A DNA stretch of 58,831 nt. Origin: Croceibacterium_A sp044506885. GTDB lineage: Bacteria; Pseudomonadota; Alphaproteobacteria; Sphingomonadales; Sphingomonadaceae. The DNA lies in the NCBI GenBank assembly GCA_044506885.1, contig JBIQKC010000018.1, forward strand, positions 1-58,831, given 5' to 3'. How positions within the stretch are numbered: position 1 is the first letter of the stretch; the number at the start of each line of letters is the position of its first letter. The notes beneath the pieces were generated by a model. The model was given only the letters and a program-made list of their open reading frames with translations, did no database searches and was not told the DNA's origin. Positions 1 to 8,489 of the stretch are shown here, piece after piece. Made by a program: the position numbers and the translations under genes.

Positions 1-330
1 TCCCAACCCTCTCCCCTGAAGGGGAGAGGGCTCTGGAGCGGTCTCCACCGCTGCGCCCAAAGCCCCCTTCACGCTCGCGGGATCCTCCCCTTCTTCGGCG
101 AGAGTGGCGATGACGGTGCCGACTTTCACGCCCTCGGTGCCTTCGGGCACGGCGATGTCGGCGATCGTGCCTTCGTCGACCGCTTCGAATTCCATCGTCG
201 CCTTGTCGGTCTCGATCTCGGCCATGATGTCGCCGGAGGAGACCTTGTCCCCCACCTTGACCAGCCATTTGGCCAGCGTGCCCTCCTCCATCGTGGGCGA
301 AAGGGCGGGCATCTTGATGGCGATGGGCAT
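1..330 (-). CDS. Pyruvate dehydrogenase subunit with N-terminal lipoyl domain (E1 beta or E2), 5' part
   Basis: Only the first 110 codons lie in the window. Residues 1-80 form a biotinyl/lipoyl domain with the lipoylation motif ETDKATME (Lys43), which carries the swinging lipoyl arm of the pyruvate dehydrogenase complex. Alphaproteobacteria put this domain on both the E1 beta (pdhB) and E2 (pdhC) subunits. The sequence here resembles sphingomonad E1 beta, but the catalytic part is missing, so the choice is open. Codons 102-110 (SPLQGRGLG) are encoded by a palindromic repeat that is also found inside glyS. The linker therefore seems to have taken up a repeat. The ATG at 330 gives the canonical start MPIAIKMPALSPTMEEG. 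Confidence 0.85.
   Translation of the reverse strand, partial: MPIAIKMPALSPTMEEGTLAKWLVKVGDKVSSGDIMAEIETDKATMEFEAVDEGTIADIAVPEGTEGVKVGTVIATLAEEGEDPASVKGALGAAVETAPEPSPLQGRGLG
7..30. repeat. 24-bp palindrome (SPLQGRG-type repeat), copy in PDH linker
   Basis: Perfect inverted repeat with 11-bp arms (CCCTCTCCCCT / AGGGGAGAGGG) and a 2-nt loop. The same 24 bases occur exactly at 54936-54959 inside glyS. Here it lies in the coding sequence of the lipoyl-domain protein and is translated in frame. Because the window starts at base 1, the element may be longer on the left. Confidence 0.85.
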
Positions 331-460
331 GGCGGGACGCGGTATCCTGTTCTCGGGCCGGAGTTCGCTGCCGTCTAAAGCCAATTTGCGCGGGGTCGGC
401 AAGGTTCTTGCGCGGGTATGCGTTCGGCTGATACCTCCGCGCACGAGGGGGAGACGGCCC

Positions 461-913
461 ATGCGCGTCTATCTGGTCATCATCGACGAGACGCAGGAAG
501 CGCACGGCGCACTGCGTTTCGCCGCCCGGCGCGCGATCGACACCGGGGGCGCGGTCCATATCCTGGCGCTGGTGCCCAAGCAGGGTTTCAGCGCGTTCGG
601 CGGCATCCAGGCGACGATCGAGGAAGAAGCGCGCGACCGGGCCGAAGTCATGGCCAACAGCGCCGCGGGCGAACTGATCAACGAAAGCGGCCTGATGCCG
701 CAGATCGCGGTGCGCGAGGGCGACGGCAAGAAAGTCATCGACGAATACCTCGCCGAGCATCCCGAAGTCGCGGCGCTGGTGCTGGGCGCGGCGGCGGAAG
801 GCAATCCGGGGCCGCTGGTGAGCCACTTTTCCGCCACCGCGGGGGCGCTGCCCTGCCCGCTGTTCATCGTGCCGGGCGGACTGGGCGACGAGGACATCGA
901 CCGGCTGAGCTGA
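461..913 (+). CDS. Universal stress protein (UspA family)
   Basis: A 150-residue single-domain protein with a UspA-like fold: an N-terminal beta strand (MRVYLVIIDETQEA), a central alpha/beta region and a C-terminal strand with CPLFIVPGG. The nucleotide-binding-type Gly-rich segment LVLGAAAEGNPGPLVS is present at about residues 102-117. Usp proteins are cytoplasmic stress or ATP-binding regulators, and no partner is visible here. The ATG at 461 follows a good ribosome-binding purine run (gagggggaga). It is transcribed away from the PDH gene. Confidence 0.8.
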   Translation: MRVYLVIIDETQEAHGALRFAARRAIDTGGAVHILALVPKQGFSAFGGIQATIEEEARDRAEVMANSAAGELINESGLMPQIAVREGDGKKVIDEYLAEHPEVAALVLGAAAEGNPGPLVSHFSATAGALPCPLFIVPGGLGDEDIDRLS

Positions 914-957
914 ACGCTCGGCGGCCGCGAGACATCGAAAGCAGGGGGCTGCGAGCA

Positions 958-1518
958 ATGACCGCCGACTGGCAGGCGTCCATCGCCAACGCCGACATGG
1001 CCGACTGGGTGACGGTGGCGGCCTACCTCGTGGCCGCGCTGCTCGCCGCGCGGGCCGCGTTCCACGCCTGGCTGCGGCGCGAACCGCGCGAGCGGGCGTT
1101 CTGGTGGTGCACGAGCGCGCTGCTGGTGTTCCTGGGCGTCAACGAGCTGCTGGATTTGCAGACGCTGCTGACATCGCTCGCCCGCGCCCATGCCAGGGCG
1201 TACGGGTGGTACGGCGAGCATCGGCAGGTGCAATATGCGTTCGTGCTGGCGCTGGGCGCGGTGGCGGCGCTGGCGGGGCTCGCCGTGCTGTGGTTCACGC
1301 GGCGCATGCATGTGGCGATCAGGCTGGCGCTGGCGGGGCTGATCTTCATCGGCCTGTTCGTGCTGCTGCGCGCGGCGTCGTTCCATCATCTGGACGACTT
1401 GCTGGGCCGCGGATTGCGCGAATTCAACTACGGGTCGATCCAGGAGATGGCCGGCATCCTGATCGTGGCCGGCGCGGCATGGCTCTATGCGCGCCGGCGG
1501 CGGAGGAGGCGGCGATAG
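958..1518 (+). CDS. Hypothetical integral membrane protein with poly-Arg tail
   Basis: A 186-residue protein with about five hydrophobic helices (near residues 17-35, 48-65, 95-118, 125-142 and 160-177). It ends in a run of nine consecutive arginines after a single Tyr-Ala. No family was recognised. The Arg-rich end should sit in the cytoplasm by the positive-inside rule. It starts 44 bp after the Usp gene on the same strand and may be co-transcribed with it. It converges on rnr with a 3-bp gap. The ATG at 958 follows a weak purine-rich region. Confidence 0.6.
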   Translation: MTADWQASIANADMADWVTVAAYLVAALLAARAAFHAWLRREPRERAFWWCTSALLVFLGVNELLDLQTLLTSLARAHARAYGWYGEHRQVQYAFVLALGAVAALAGLAVLWFTRRMHVAIRLALAGLIFIGLFVLLRAASFHHLDDLLGRGLREFNYGSIQEMAGILIVAGAAWLYARRRRRRRR

Positions 1519-1521
1519 GGC

Positions 1522-3783
1522 CTATTTCCGGCGACGGCCCTGGTGGCGGATGTTGGCCGGGCGGCCGCGCTTGCCCTGCGCATGCTTCGCCCGGCGCTTC
1601 GGTTCGGGCCGCGCGCCGCGCGGCTCCACGCGCGAGCCGTCGGCTTCGAGCGGTTCGAACTTGAGCGCGCCGGTGAGCGGATTGGCTTCGGCCAGTTTCA
1701 GCGGCAGCATGTCGCCGACGGCGTAGCGCCGGCCGGTCTGCTCGCCGGTAAGCGCGTGGGCGGCTTCGTCGTAGTGGAAATATTCGCGGCCGAGCGTGGA
1801 CACCGGCACCAGCCCGTCGCCACCGAGGCCGGCGATGGTGGCGAAGAAGCCGAAGCTCTGCACGCCGGTGATGCGGGTGGTGAAGGTCTCCCCCACGCGG
1901 CCCGCGAGCCACGCGGCGAGATAGCGGTCGATGGTGTCGCGTTCGGCCTCCATCGCGCGGCGCTCGGTCAGGCTGATGGCGTCGGTGACCTTGGCGAGAT
2001 CGGCGCGGTCCTGTTCGGAAAGGCCGCTGTGCGGGGGCAGCTTTCCCTTCGGTTTCGGTTGTTCGAGCTGGAACGCATCGACCAGCGCGCGGTGGACCAA
2101 GAGGTCGGCATAGCGGCGGATCGGCGAGGTGAAATGCGCGTAGCTGCCGAGCGAAAGGCCGAAGTGGCCGGCGTTCTTCGGGCCGTAGTAGGCCTGCGTC
2201 TGGCTGCGCAGCACGGCCTCCATCACCAGCGCCTTTTCGCCTTCGTCGGCGATGTCCTTTATCATGCGGTTGAACAAGCCCGGCGTGACGACCTGGCCGA
2301 GCGCGAGCTTCTTGCCGATGCTGTCGAAGTAGTCGCGCAGGGCGACGAGCTTTTCGCGCGTCGGCGGTTCGTGGATGCGATAGACGACCGGGCTGGCCCT
2401 GCTTTCGAGCGCCTTGGCCGCCGCGACATTGGCGGCGATCATGAAGTCTTCGACCACGCGGTGCGCGTCGAGCCGTTCGCGCACGGCGATTTCGGCGATG
2501 CGGCCCTTGTCGTCGAGCAGGACGCGGCGTTCGGGCAGCTCCAGTTCCAGCGGATCGCGCGCCTCGCGGGCGGCATGGAGCGCGCGCCAGGCGGCCCAGA
2601 GGTTCCGGAGGCTCTCGTCCGCCTTGCCGGAATCGATCCGCGCCTGCGCATCCTCGTAGGCGATGTTTTCGGCGATGCGGACGAGGGCGCGGGTGAAGCG
2701 CCAGTCGCGCACTCTGCCCTGCGCGTCGATGCGCAGGTGACAGGCCATCGCGGCGCGGTCCTCGCCCTGCTTGAGCGAACAGACGTTGGCGCTGAGCACT
2801 TCGGGCAGCATCGGCACGACGCGATCGGGAAAATAGACCGAGTTGCCGCGCTTCCCCGCCTCGCGATCGATGGCGCCGCCGGGCCGGACGTAGAAACCGA
2901 CATCGGCGATGGCGACGACGGCGCGGAAGCCGCCTTCGCCATCGGGCTTGGCCCAGATCGCATCGTCGTGGTCCCGCGCGTCGGCGGGGTCGATGGCGAC
3001 GATCGGCAGGTGGCGCAGGTCCTCGCGGTGGTCCTCGCTCAGCGGCAGTTTCGCGGCCAGCTCCGCCTCGGCAAGCGTCTGTTCGCCGAATAGGTGCGGG
3101 ATACCGTACTTGTGGATCGCGATCAGGCTGAACGCCTTCGGCGCGAGCGGATCGCCGAGCACTTCGACGACTTTCACGCCGGAGCGCGGGGTGCGGCCCG
3201 GTTCCGCCAGCACGAGCTGGCCGGCTTCGGCATTGCCGAGGTCGGCGATGGGGGAGGAATTGCGCACCCGCTTGTCGGTCGGGGCGAGCCATGCCTTGCC
3301 GCTGCCGTCCAGCTCCACCACGCCGAGCAGCCCTTCGCCGCGCGAGGGGAGCTTCTTCATCGGATGCGCGGTCCAGCCCGATCCCGTTTCCTCGGTGCGG
3401 GCGAGGACGCGGTCGCCGGTCTTCAGCGCCCCGCCCTTGCGGCTTTCCTTCAGCCGCAGGCGCGGCGGCGGCGCGGCGTCGTCCGGATGCCAGGAATCGG
3501 GAATGGCGATGGCCTCGCCGTCCTCGATCTCGACCACGCGCAGCACGGTGACCTTGGGCACGCCGCCCATGCGGTGGAAGGCGGTCTTCTTGCCGTCGAT
3601 CAGGCCTTCCTCGGCCATATCCTTCAACAGGCGCTTGAGCCCGATCCGTTCCTGCCCCTTGAGCCCGAACGCCTTGGCGATCTCGCGCTTGCCGGCGGGC
3701 TTGTCGGACGACTGGATGAATTCGACGATCTGCTCGCGCGAAGGAAGACCTTGGGGCAAGCCGGGTGCGTTGCTGCGCGGCAT
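1522..3783 (-). CDS. rnr: Ribonuclease R
   Basis: A 753-residue processive 3'-5' exoribonuclease of the RNB/RNase II superfamily, which degrades structured RNA in the cytoplasm. Domains in order: N-terminal winged-helix region (about 15-75), cold-shock/OB domains, and an RNB catalytic domain with the acidic metal-binding cluster PADARDHDDAIW (about residues 264-275). A C-terminal S1 domain follows (about 640-710, VGETFTTRITGVQSFGFF), then a basic Arg/Lys-rich tail. The length is normal for the family. The ATG at 3783 has no Shine-Dalgarno and sits directly after a -10-like TATAGC, suggesting a leaderless mRNA. Confidence 0.96.
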   Translation of the reverse strand: MPRSNAPGLPQGLPSREQIVEFIQSSDKPAGKREIAKAFGLKGQERIGLKRLLKDMAEEGLIDGKKTAFHRMGGVPKVTVLRVVEIEDGEAIAIPDSWHPDDAAPPPRLRLKESRKGGALKTGDRVLARTEETGSGWTAHPMKKLPSRGEGLLGVVELDGSGKAWLAPTDKRVRNSSPIADLGNAEAGQLVLAEPGRTPRSGVKVVEVLGDPLAPKAFSLIAIHKYGIPHLFGEQTLAEAELAAKLPLSEDHREDLRHLPIVAIDPADARDHDDAIWAKPDGEGGFRAVVAIADVGFYVRPGGAIDREAGKRGNSVYFPDRVVPMLPEVLSANVCSLKQGEDRAAMACHLRIDAQGRVRDWRFTRALVRIAENIAYEDAQARIDSGKADESLRNLWAAWRALHAAREARDPLELELPERRVLLDDKGRIAEIAVRERLDAHRVVEDFMIAANVAAAKALESRASPVVYRIHEPPTREKLVALRDYFDSIGKKLALGQVVTPGLFNRMIKDIADEGEKALVMEAVLRSQTQAYYGPKNAGHFGLSLGSYAHFTSPIRRYADLLVHRALVDAFQLEQPKPKGKLPPHSGLSEQDRADLAKVTDAISLTERRAMEAERDTIDRYLAAWLAGRVGETFTTRITGVQSFGFFATIAGLGGDGLVPVSTLGREYFHYDEAAHALTGEQTGRRYAVGDMLPLKLAEANPLTGALKFEPLEADGSRVEPRGARPEPKRRAKHAQGKRGRPANIRHQGRRRK

Positions 3784-3788
3784 GGCGC

Positions 3789-3819
3789 GCTATATGGGGC
3801 CGGTCGCCGCATCGCTCAA
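3789..3819 (-). promoter_or_regulatory. Predicted promoter of rnr, leaderless type
   Basis: Read on the minus strand: TTGAGC, 19 nt, TATAGC, then GCGCC and the rnr ATG. The -10 to ATG distance of 5 nt leaves no room for a 5' UTR. The arrangement closely matches the one ahead of parE in this window. The spacer is 1-2 nt longer than ideal. Confidence 0.45.
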
Positions 3820-3855
3820 GGCATCGGTGCGGGCGTGGGGGTGCGGGCGCGGGCG

Positions 3856-4341
3856 TCAGGTGTAGGCGATCAGCCGCCCGGCCGTCGCCACCGCGAGCCA
3901 CAGCGCGATGGACAACAGCGCCGAAAGCCGCGCGACCGGCCTGGCGATAAAGCCGGACTTGTCCGGCCGGCGCCGCCATGCCGCGCGAAACGCCGCGGCA
4001 TTGGCCAGCGCAGCCACGATCAGCAGCAGCTTGAGCCTGAACACCCCGGAACCGGCCAGCGCCGCGCCGTCGGCGGCGAACAGAATCAGGCCGGACGCCG
4101 CCTGGAGGGCCAGCCCGGCCACCGCGATAGGGGTCAGCGCCCGCGAAAGCGCCACCGCCGGCAGCCGCCGCCACAGCCCGATCACGCGCAAATCGACCAC
4201 CCCGATGCCGCCGACCAGCAGGACCACGCCGATCACGTGCAGCACGTTGGCCGCCGGATAGACCCACGGCGTGGCGCTGGCCCACTGGCGCGCGCCCGCG
4301 GCATCGAGCCAACCGGCGAAGGCCAGCAGCGCGGATTCCAC
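3856..4341 (-). CDS. Small integral membrane protein, DUF6644-like
   Basis: A 161-residue, mostly hydrophobic protein with about four transmembrane helices (near residues 30-48, 65-88, 97-115 and 138-158). A conserved-looking NVLHVIGVVLLVGGIGVVDL segment contains a His within a helix. Such proteins are found beside DUF6152 proteins, as here. The membrane His residues could ligate heme or a metal, but that is inference. It begins with GTG at 4341, 3 bp after the stop of the upstream gene, so the two are translationally coupled. Confidence 0.6.
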   Translation of the reverse strand: MESALLAFAGWLDAAGARQWASATPWVYPAANVLHVIGVVLLVGGIGVVDLRVIGLWRRLPAVALSRALTPIAVAGLALQAASGLILFAADGAALAGSGVFRLKLLLIVAALANAAAFRAAWRRRPDKSGFIARPVARLSALLSIALWLAVATAGRLIAYT

Positions 4342-4344
4342 CGC

Positions 4345-4698
4345 TCAGCGCAGCTCGACGGTCTTGTCGCCGACCCGGATCCGCTCGATGCGCATCTCCG
4401 CCGTGCCGTCGCGGCGCACATAGCCGGTCAGCGTGACGCGCTGGCCGCTATCTATTTCCTCCTTCGCCAGCCCGCGCGCGGTCATCCGCGAGACGGGCGC
4501 GAGGACGACATCCCAATCCTCGTTCCGCCAGTTCATTTTCGCGGTGCCGTGGGGGTTGCCCCAGACGACATCCTTCAGCGGCCCCGTCAGGGTAACGGGT
4601 TCGGCTTCGTTGTACGAACTCCAGCCATGATGCGCGAGCGCCGCGACGGGGGCTGCGGCGAGAATGCCGGCGAGCGAGAGCTTGATAAACGGCGACAT
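4345..4698 (-). CDS. Exported DUF6152-like protein
   Basis: A 117-residue protein with a clear Sec signal peptide (MSPFIKLSLAGILAAAPVAALA, cleavage near residue 22), followed by HHGWSSYNEAEPVTLTG. The mature part looks like a small beta barrel or OB-like domain with the motif VVWGNPHGTAKMNW. The HHGWS start and NPH motif match DUF6152, whose function is not known. The two histidines at the mature N-terminus could bind a metal (inference). It is first in a two-gene unit with the DUF6644-like membrane protein. Confidence 0.65.
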   Translation of the reverse strand: MSPFIKLSLAGILAAAPVAALAHHGWSSYNEAEPVTLTGPLKDVVWGNPHGTAKMNWRNEDWDVVLAPVSRMTARGLAKEEIDSGQRVTLTGYVRRDGTAEMRIERIRVGDKTVELR

Positions 4699-4845
4699 GA
4701 TCTGTCCTTTCGGTCCGACCCTTCCCGTGTTTCCCCTGTACGCGATTATCCCGGCCGATGCACCGCCATGAAATCCGCATGGTCAAACCGCGCTCCCGGT
4801 CCTAGGAAGTTTCAAATCCAACCATTGTCAGGAGCGCATCGCGCA

Positions 4846-6855
4846 ATGAGGAAACTGGTCATGAGCGGCTTGCTGGGAGCAACCATGCTGGCAAGCGCGC
4901 CCGTCGGCGCGGCCGGCCTGACCGAGACGATGGGTCCATTGCTGGCCGAAGCGCCCGATGCGGCGGCGCTCAACGACAAGTGCGATGCCTATGTGTCGGA
5001 AATCGAACGCCGCCGGGCGGAGCTTGCCGGGCAGACCGGGCCGGCGACGGTGGAGGGCGCGCTTGCGCCCTATGACGAGATAGTGGCGCTCGTCGGCGCG
5101 GGACTGGGCGAATTCACGCTCTACCAGCAGGTCATGGCCGACCAGGAGCGGCGCGATGCCGGCGCCGCGTGCCAGGTGCGGCTGATGACGCTGAACAGCG
5201 CGATCAGCCTGTCGCGGCCGATCTACGACCGGATCGCCGCGATCGATCCGGCGGGGCTCGATCCCGCGACCGGCCACTATCTCGCCAAGGTGCGGGGCGA
5301 TTTCGAACGTGCGGGCGTGGCGCTCGACGACGAGGAGCGCGCCCGCGCGCAGGCGTTGAACGAGGAGCTGGCGCAGATCGGCACCGAGTTCGCCAACAAC
5401 ATCGCCAACAGCCGCCGCGTGGTGAAGGCGCGGCCCGAACAGCTCGAGGGCCTGCCGGAGGATTTTCTCGCATCGCACCCCGCCGGAGAGGACGGCCTGA
5501 TCGACATATCGACCGACACGCCCGACTATCAGCCGGTGATGAGCTATGCCGAGAGCGACGAGCTGCGGCGCGAACTGAGCGTGGCTTACAACCAGCGCGC
5601 CTGGCCGGAGAACGACGCGCTGCTGACGCGGCTGTTCACGCTGCGGCAGGAACTGGCCGAACTTCTCGGCCGGCCGAACTATGCGACGCTGGTGCTGGAA
5701 GACAAGATGGTCGATTCGCCGGCGAAAGTAGAGGCGCTGCTGGAGGAGATGGCGGCCGCCGCGCGCCCGGCCGCCGAGCGCGACTATGCCAAGAACCTCC
5801 GGATCCTGCGGGAACTGGTCCCCGGCTCGACCGACGTCGCATACTGGCAGACGAGCTGGCTTTCGCCCAAGGTGCAGCAGCGCTTCTACGACTACGATCC
5901 GCAGGAAGCGCGCCAGTACTTCGCCTACGACAATGTCCGCGACGGCATCCTGCGGCTGACCGAGGACCTGTTCGGCATCGAAATCCGCCCGTGGGACACG
6001 CCGGTGTGGAACCCCGACGTCGAGACGTTCGAAATGGTCGACGGCGGCAAGGTGATCGGCCGGTTCTATTTCGATTCGCATCCCCGGCCGGGCAAGTACA
6101 CCCATGCCAACATGATCCCGCTGCGCCCCGGTATCGCGGGGGAGGCCGTGCCTGTCGGCGCGCTGGTGATGAACATGCCGAAAGGCGGCCACGCCACCGG
6201 CCTGATGGAACATTCGGCGGTGGAGACCTTCCTCCACGAATTCGGCCACATGATCCACGGCATGTTCGGCGGCACGCAGCGCTGGTTCGGCCAGTCCGGC
6301 GTGGCGACCGAGTGGGACTTCGTCGAAGCTCCGAGCCAAATGCTGGAGAACTGGGTCTACGACTACGACACGCTGGCGCGCTTTGCCGTCAACGCGGATG
6401 GCGAGACCATCCCGCGCGAGCTGGTCGAGAAGATGAACCAGGCGCGCTATTTCAATCTGGGCATGGGGGACATGACCCAGCTCGGCTATGCGAACATCTC
6501 GCTGCAATTCCACCAGAACCCGGCGCCCGAAGACCTGGGCGCGGCGACGCGGGCGTGGCGCGACGCCTATGCCACGGTTCCGACGCCCGACTACGTGCAG
6601 ATGCAGGACGCCTTCGGCCATCTCGATGGCTATTCGGCGATCTATTACACCTATCGCTGGTCCAAAGCGATCGCCGACGACCTGTTCACGCGCTTCGCCG
6701 CGGAAGGGCTGCGCAATCCGCAGACGGCGGCCGACTATCGCCGAATGGTGCTGGACCCCGGCGGCACGAAACCGGCGGCGGAACTGGTGCGCGATTTCCT
6801 CGGCCGCGACATCAGCCTCGACGCCTACAAGGCCGAACTGGCGAAGGATCAGTAA
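4846..6855 (+). CDS. Exported M3-family oligopeptidase (dipeptidyl carboxypeptidase-like)
   Basis: A 669-residue zinc metallopeptidase of family M3 (Dcp/oligopeptidase A group). The HEFGH motif lies at residues 464-468, with the third ligand Glu in the following EAPSQMLENW segment. A typical signal peptide (MRKLVMSGLLGATMLASAPVGA) precedes the catalytic part, so it should act in the periplasm, unlike cytoplasmic E. coli Dcp. The ATG at 4846 was chosen because it begins the signal peptide and follows AGGAG; the frame is open far upstream without protein-like content. Its last 7 bases overlap the convergent proS stop. Confidence 0.92.
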   Translation: MRKLVMSGLLGATMLASAPVGAAGLTETMGPLLAEAPDAAALNDKCDAYVSEIERRRAELAGQTGPATVEGALAPYDEIVALVGAGLGEFTLYQQVMADQERRDAGAACQVRLMTLNSAISLSRPIYDRIAAIDPAGLDPATGHYLAKVRGDFERAGVALDDEERARAQALNEELAQIGTEFANNIANSRRVVKARPEQLEGLPEDFLASHPAGEDGLIDISTDTPDYQPVMSYAESDELRRELSVAYNQRAWPENDALLTRLFTLRQELAELLGRPNYATLVLEDKMVDSPAKVEALLEEMAAAARPAAERDYAKNLRILRELVPGSTDVAYWQTSWLSPKVQQRFYDYDPQEARQYFAYDNVRDGILRLTEDLFGIEIRPWDTPVWNPDVETFEMVDGGKVIGRFYFDSHPRPGKYTHANMIPLRPGIAGEAVPVGALVMNMPKGGHATGLMEHSAVETFLHEFGHMIHGMFGGTQRWFGQSGVATEWDFVEAPSQMLENWVYDYDTLARFAVNADGETIPRELVEKMNQARYFNLGMGDMTQLGYANISLQFHQNPAPEDLGAATRAWRDAYATVPTPDYVQMQDAFGHLDGYSAIYYTYRWSKAIADDLFTRFAAEGLRNPQTAADYRRMVLDPGGTKPAAELVRDFLGRDISLDAYKAELAKDQ

Positions 6856-8393
6856 GCGCGCGCGACGTAGATCCGTTCGACCGCCTGCTCGCCCGTGAAG
6901 ATGCAGGCGCCGTCCGCCGGGGCGGCGCCGAGCGGTACGTTGCGGAAGGTGAGCTTGAGCGCCTTGAGCCGTTCCACCACCGCATCGAGCGCCGCGCCGC
7001 CGGGGCGCGACCATTGCACTTCGGCCCAGCCCGGATAGCGCCGGTCCTCCGCGAAATGCGCGGCAAGATCGTCGAGCGAGGCAATATCGCGCGCGATGTT
7101 GGCGTCGCGCCGCTGGCGGGCCTCGTCGAAATAGCCCTGCTGGATCGCTTCCAGATCGCCGCCCGCGCGGGCGGCGAACTCGTCGCGGGTGAGGAATTCG
7201 AACGCGGGCTTGCCGTTGGCGGCGTTCCACAGCCGGTCGCGGCGCAGCATGGCGAGCTTGCCTTCGGCCATGTCGCGCGGGCCGACCTCGACAATGACCG
7301 GCGCGCCCTTGCGCACCCAGTCCCAACGCTTGGCCGCGGCCTTGCCCGGCGTGCCGTCGAGCAGCACGCGCAGCGGTTCCCCCACCGCGACTTGCCCGGC
7401 AAGCGAGGCCCTGATCGCCTCGCAGTATTCGAGCAGGGCGGCGTCGCCGTCATCCTCGCGCAGCATCGGCAGGATCACGACCTGCCAGGGCGCGATGCGC
7501 GGCGGCACGCGCAGCCCGTCATCGTCGCCGTGAGTCATGATGATGCCGCCGACGAGGCGCGTGGACACGCCCCAGCTGGTGGTGTGGCAATATTGCTGCG
7601 CGCCTTCGCGGTCCTGATACTGGATGCCGGCGGCTTCGGCGAACGAGGTGCCGAGGTAGTGCGAGGTGCCGGCCTGGAGGGCCTTGCCGTCCTGCATCAT
7701 CGCCTCGATCGACCAGGTGCCGACGGCGCCGGGAAAGCGCTCGTTCTCCGGCTTTTCGCCGGCGATTACCGGCAGGGCGAGGTCTTCCTCCGCGCAGGCG
7801 CGGTACATTTCGAGCGCGCGCATGGTTTCCTGCACCGCATCCTCGCGGTCGGCGTGCGCGGTGTGGCCTTCCTGCCAGAGGAATTCGCTGGTGCGCAGGA
7901 ACATCCGCGTGCGCATTTCCCAGCGGACCACGTTGGCCCACTGGTTGGTGAGCAACGGCAGATCGCGCCACGACTGGATCCAGCGCGCCATGGCGTCGCC
8001 GATGATGGTTTCCGACGTCGGGCGCACGACCAGCGGCTCTTCCAGCTTGGCTTCGGGATCGGGGATCAGCCCGCCCTTGCCGTCGGCGATCAGCCGGTGG
8101 TGGGTGACGACCGCCATTTCCTTGGCGAAGCCTTCGACATGCGCCGCCTCGCGCACGAAATTGCCCAGCGGGATGAACAGCGGGAAGTAGCAGTTCTGCA
8201 CCCCGGCGGCCTTGATCCGGTCATCCATCAGGCGCTGGATGCGTTCCCAGATGCCGTAGCCCCAGGGCTTGATGACCATGCACCCGCGCACGCCCGATTC
8301 CTCGGCCATGTCGGCGGCGGCGATGACTTCCTGGTACCAGGCGGCGAAATCGTCTTCGCGCTTGACGGTGAGGGCGTGGCGAATGGCGGACAT
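6849..8393 (-). CDS. proS: Prolyl-tRNA synthetase, archaeal/eukaryotic-like type
   Basis: A 514-residue class II aminoacyl-tRNA synthetase that charges tRNA-Pro. The N-terminus (CMVIKPWGYGIWERIQRLMD), VVRPTSETIIGDAMARW, NQWANVVRWEMRTRMFLRT and the length with a C-terminal Tyr mark the archaeal/eukaryotic-like (type 3) ProRS. The bacterial form with an inserted YbaK-like editing domain is absent. The anticodon-binding domain follows WQVVILPML at about residue 305, and the C-terminal domain ends in RAY. It is transcribed after phaR on the same strand with a 96-bp gap. Confidence 0.95.
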   Translation of the reverse strand: MSAIRHALTVKREDDFAAWYQEVIAAADMAEESGVRGCMVIKPWGYGIWERIQRLMDDRIKAAGVQNCYFPLFIPLGNFVREAAHVEGFAKEMAVVTHHRLIADGKGGLIPDPEAKLEEPLVVRPTSETIIGDAMARWIQSWRDLPLLTNQWANVVRWEMRTRMFLRTSEFLWQEGHTAHADREDAVQETMRALEMYRACAEEDLALPVIAGEKPENERFPGAVGTWSIEAMMQDGKALQAGTSHYLGTSFAEAAGIQYQDREGAQQYCHTTSWGVSTRLVGGIIMTHGDDDGLRVPPRIAPWQVVILPMLREDDGDAALLEYCEAIRASLAGQVAVGEPLRVLLDGTPGKAAAKRWDWVRKGAPVIVEVGPRDMAEGKLAMLRRDRLWNAANGKPAFEFLTRDEFAARAGGDLEAIQQGYFDEARQRRDANIARDIASLDDLAAHFAEDRRYPGWAEVQWSRPGGAALDAVVERLKALKLTFRNVPLGAAPADGACIFTGEQAVERIYVARAY

Positions 8394-8489
8394 GCGGCTT
8401 CCTGCTGAATGGGGCTTTGCGCCCCCTATCCGCTCCGCGCGCGAGAAGTCGAGAGCCTTGGTCGAGCGCCGGGAAGGACCGCCCAGAAT

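Noticed and set aside
1424..4312. Very long open frames antisense to rnr and to other GC-rich genes
   Set aside because: They are Arg/Pro/Ala-rich, have no recognisable domains and lie opposite well-supported genes. High GC keeps stop codons rare in such frames.
8394..8489. Terminator between phaR and proS
   Set aside because: A GGGGC/GCCCC hairpin is present, but no T run follows on the minus strand.
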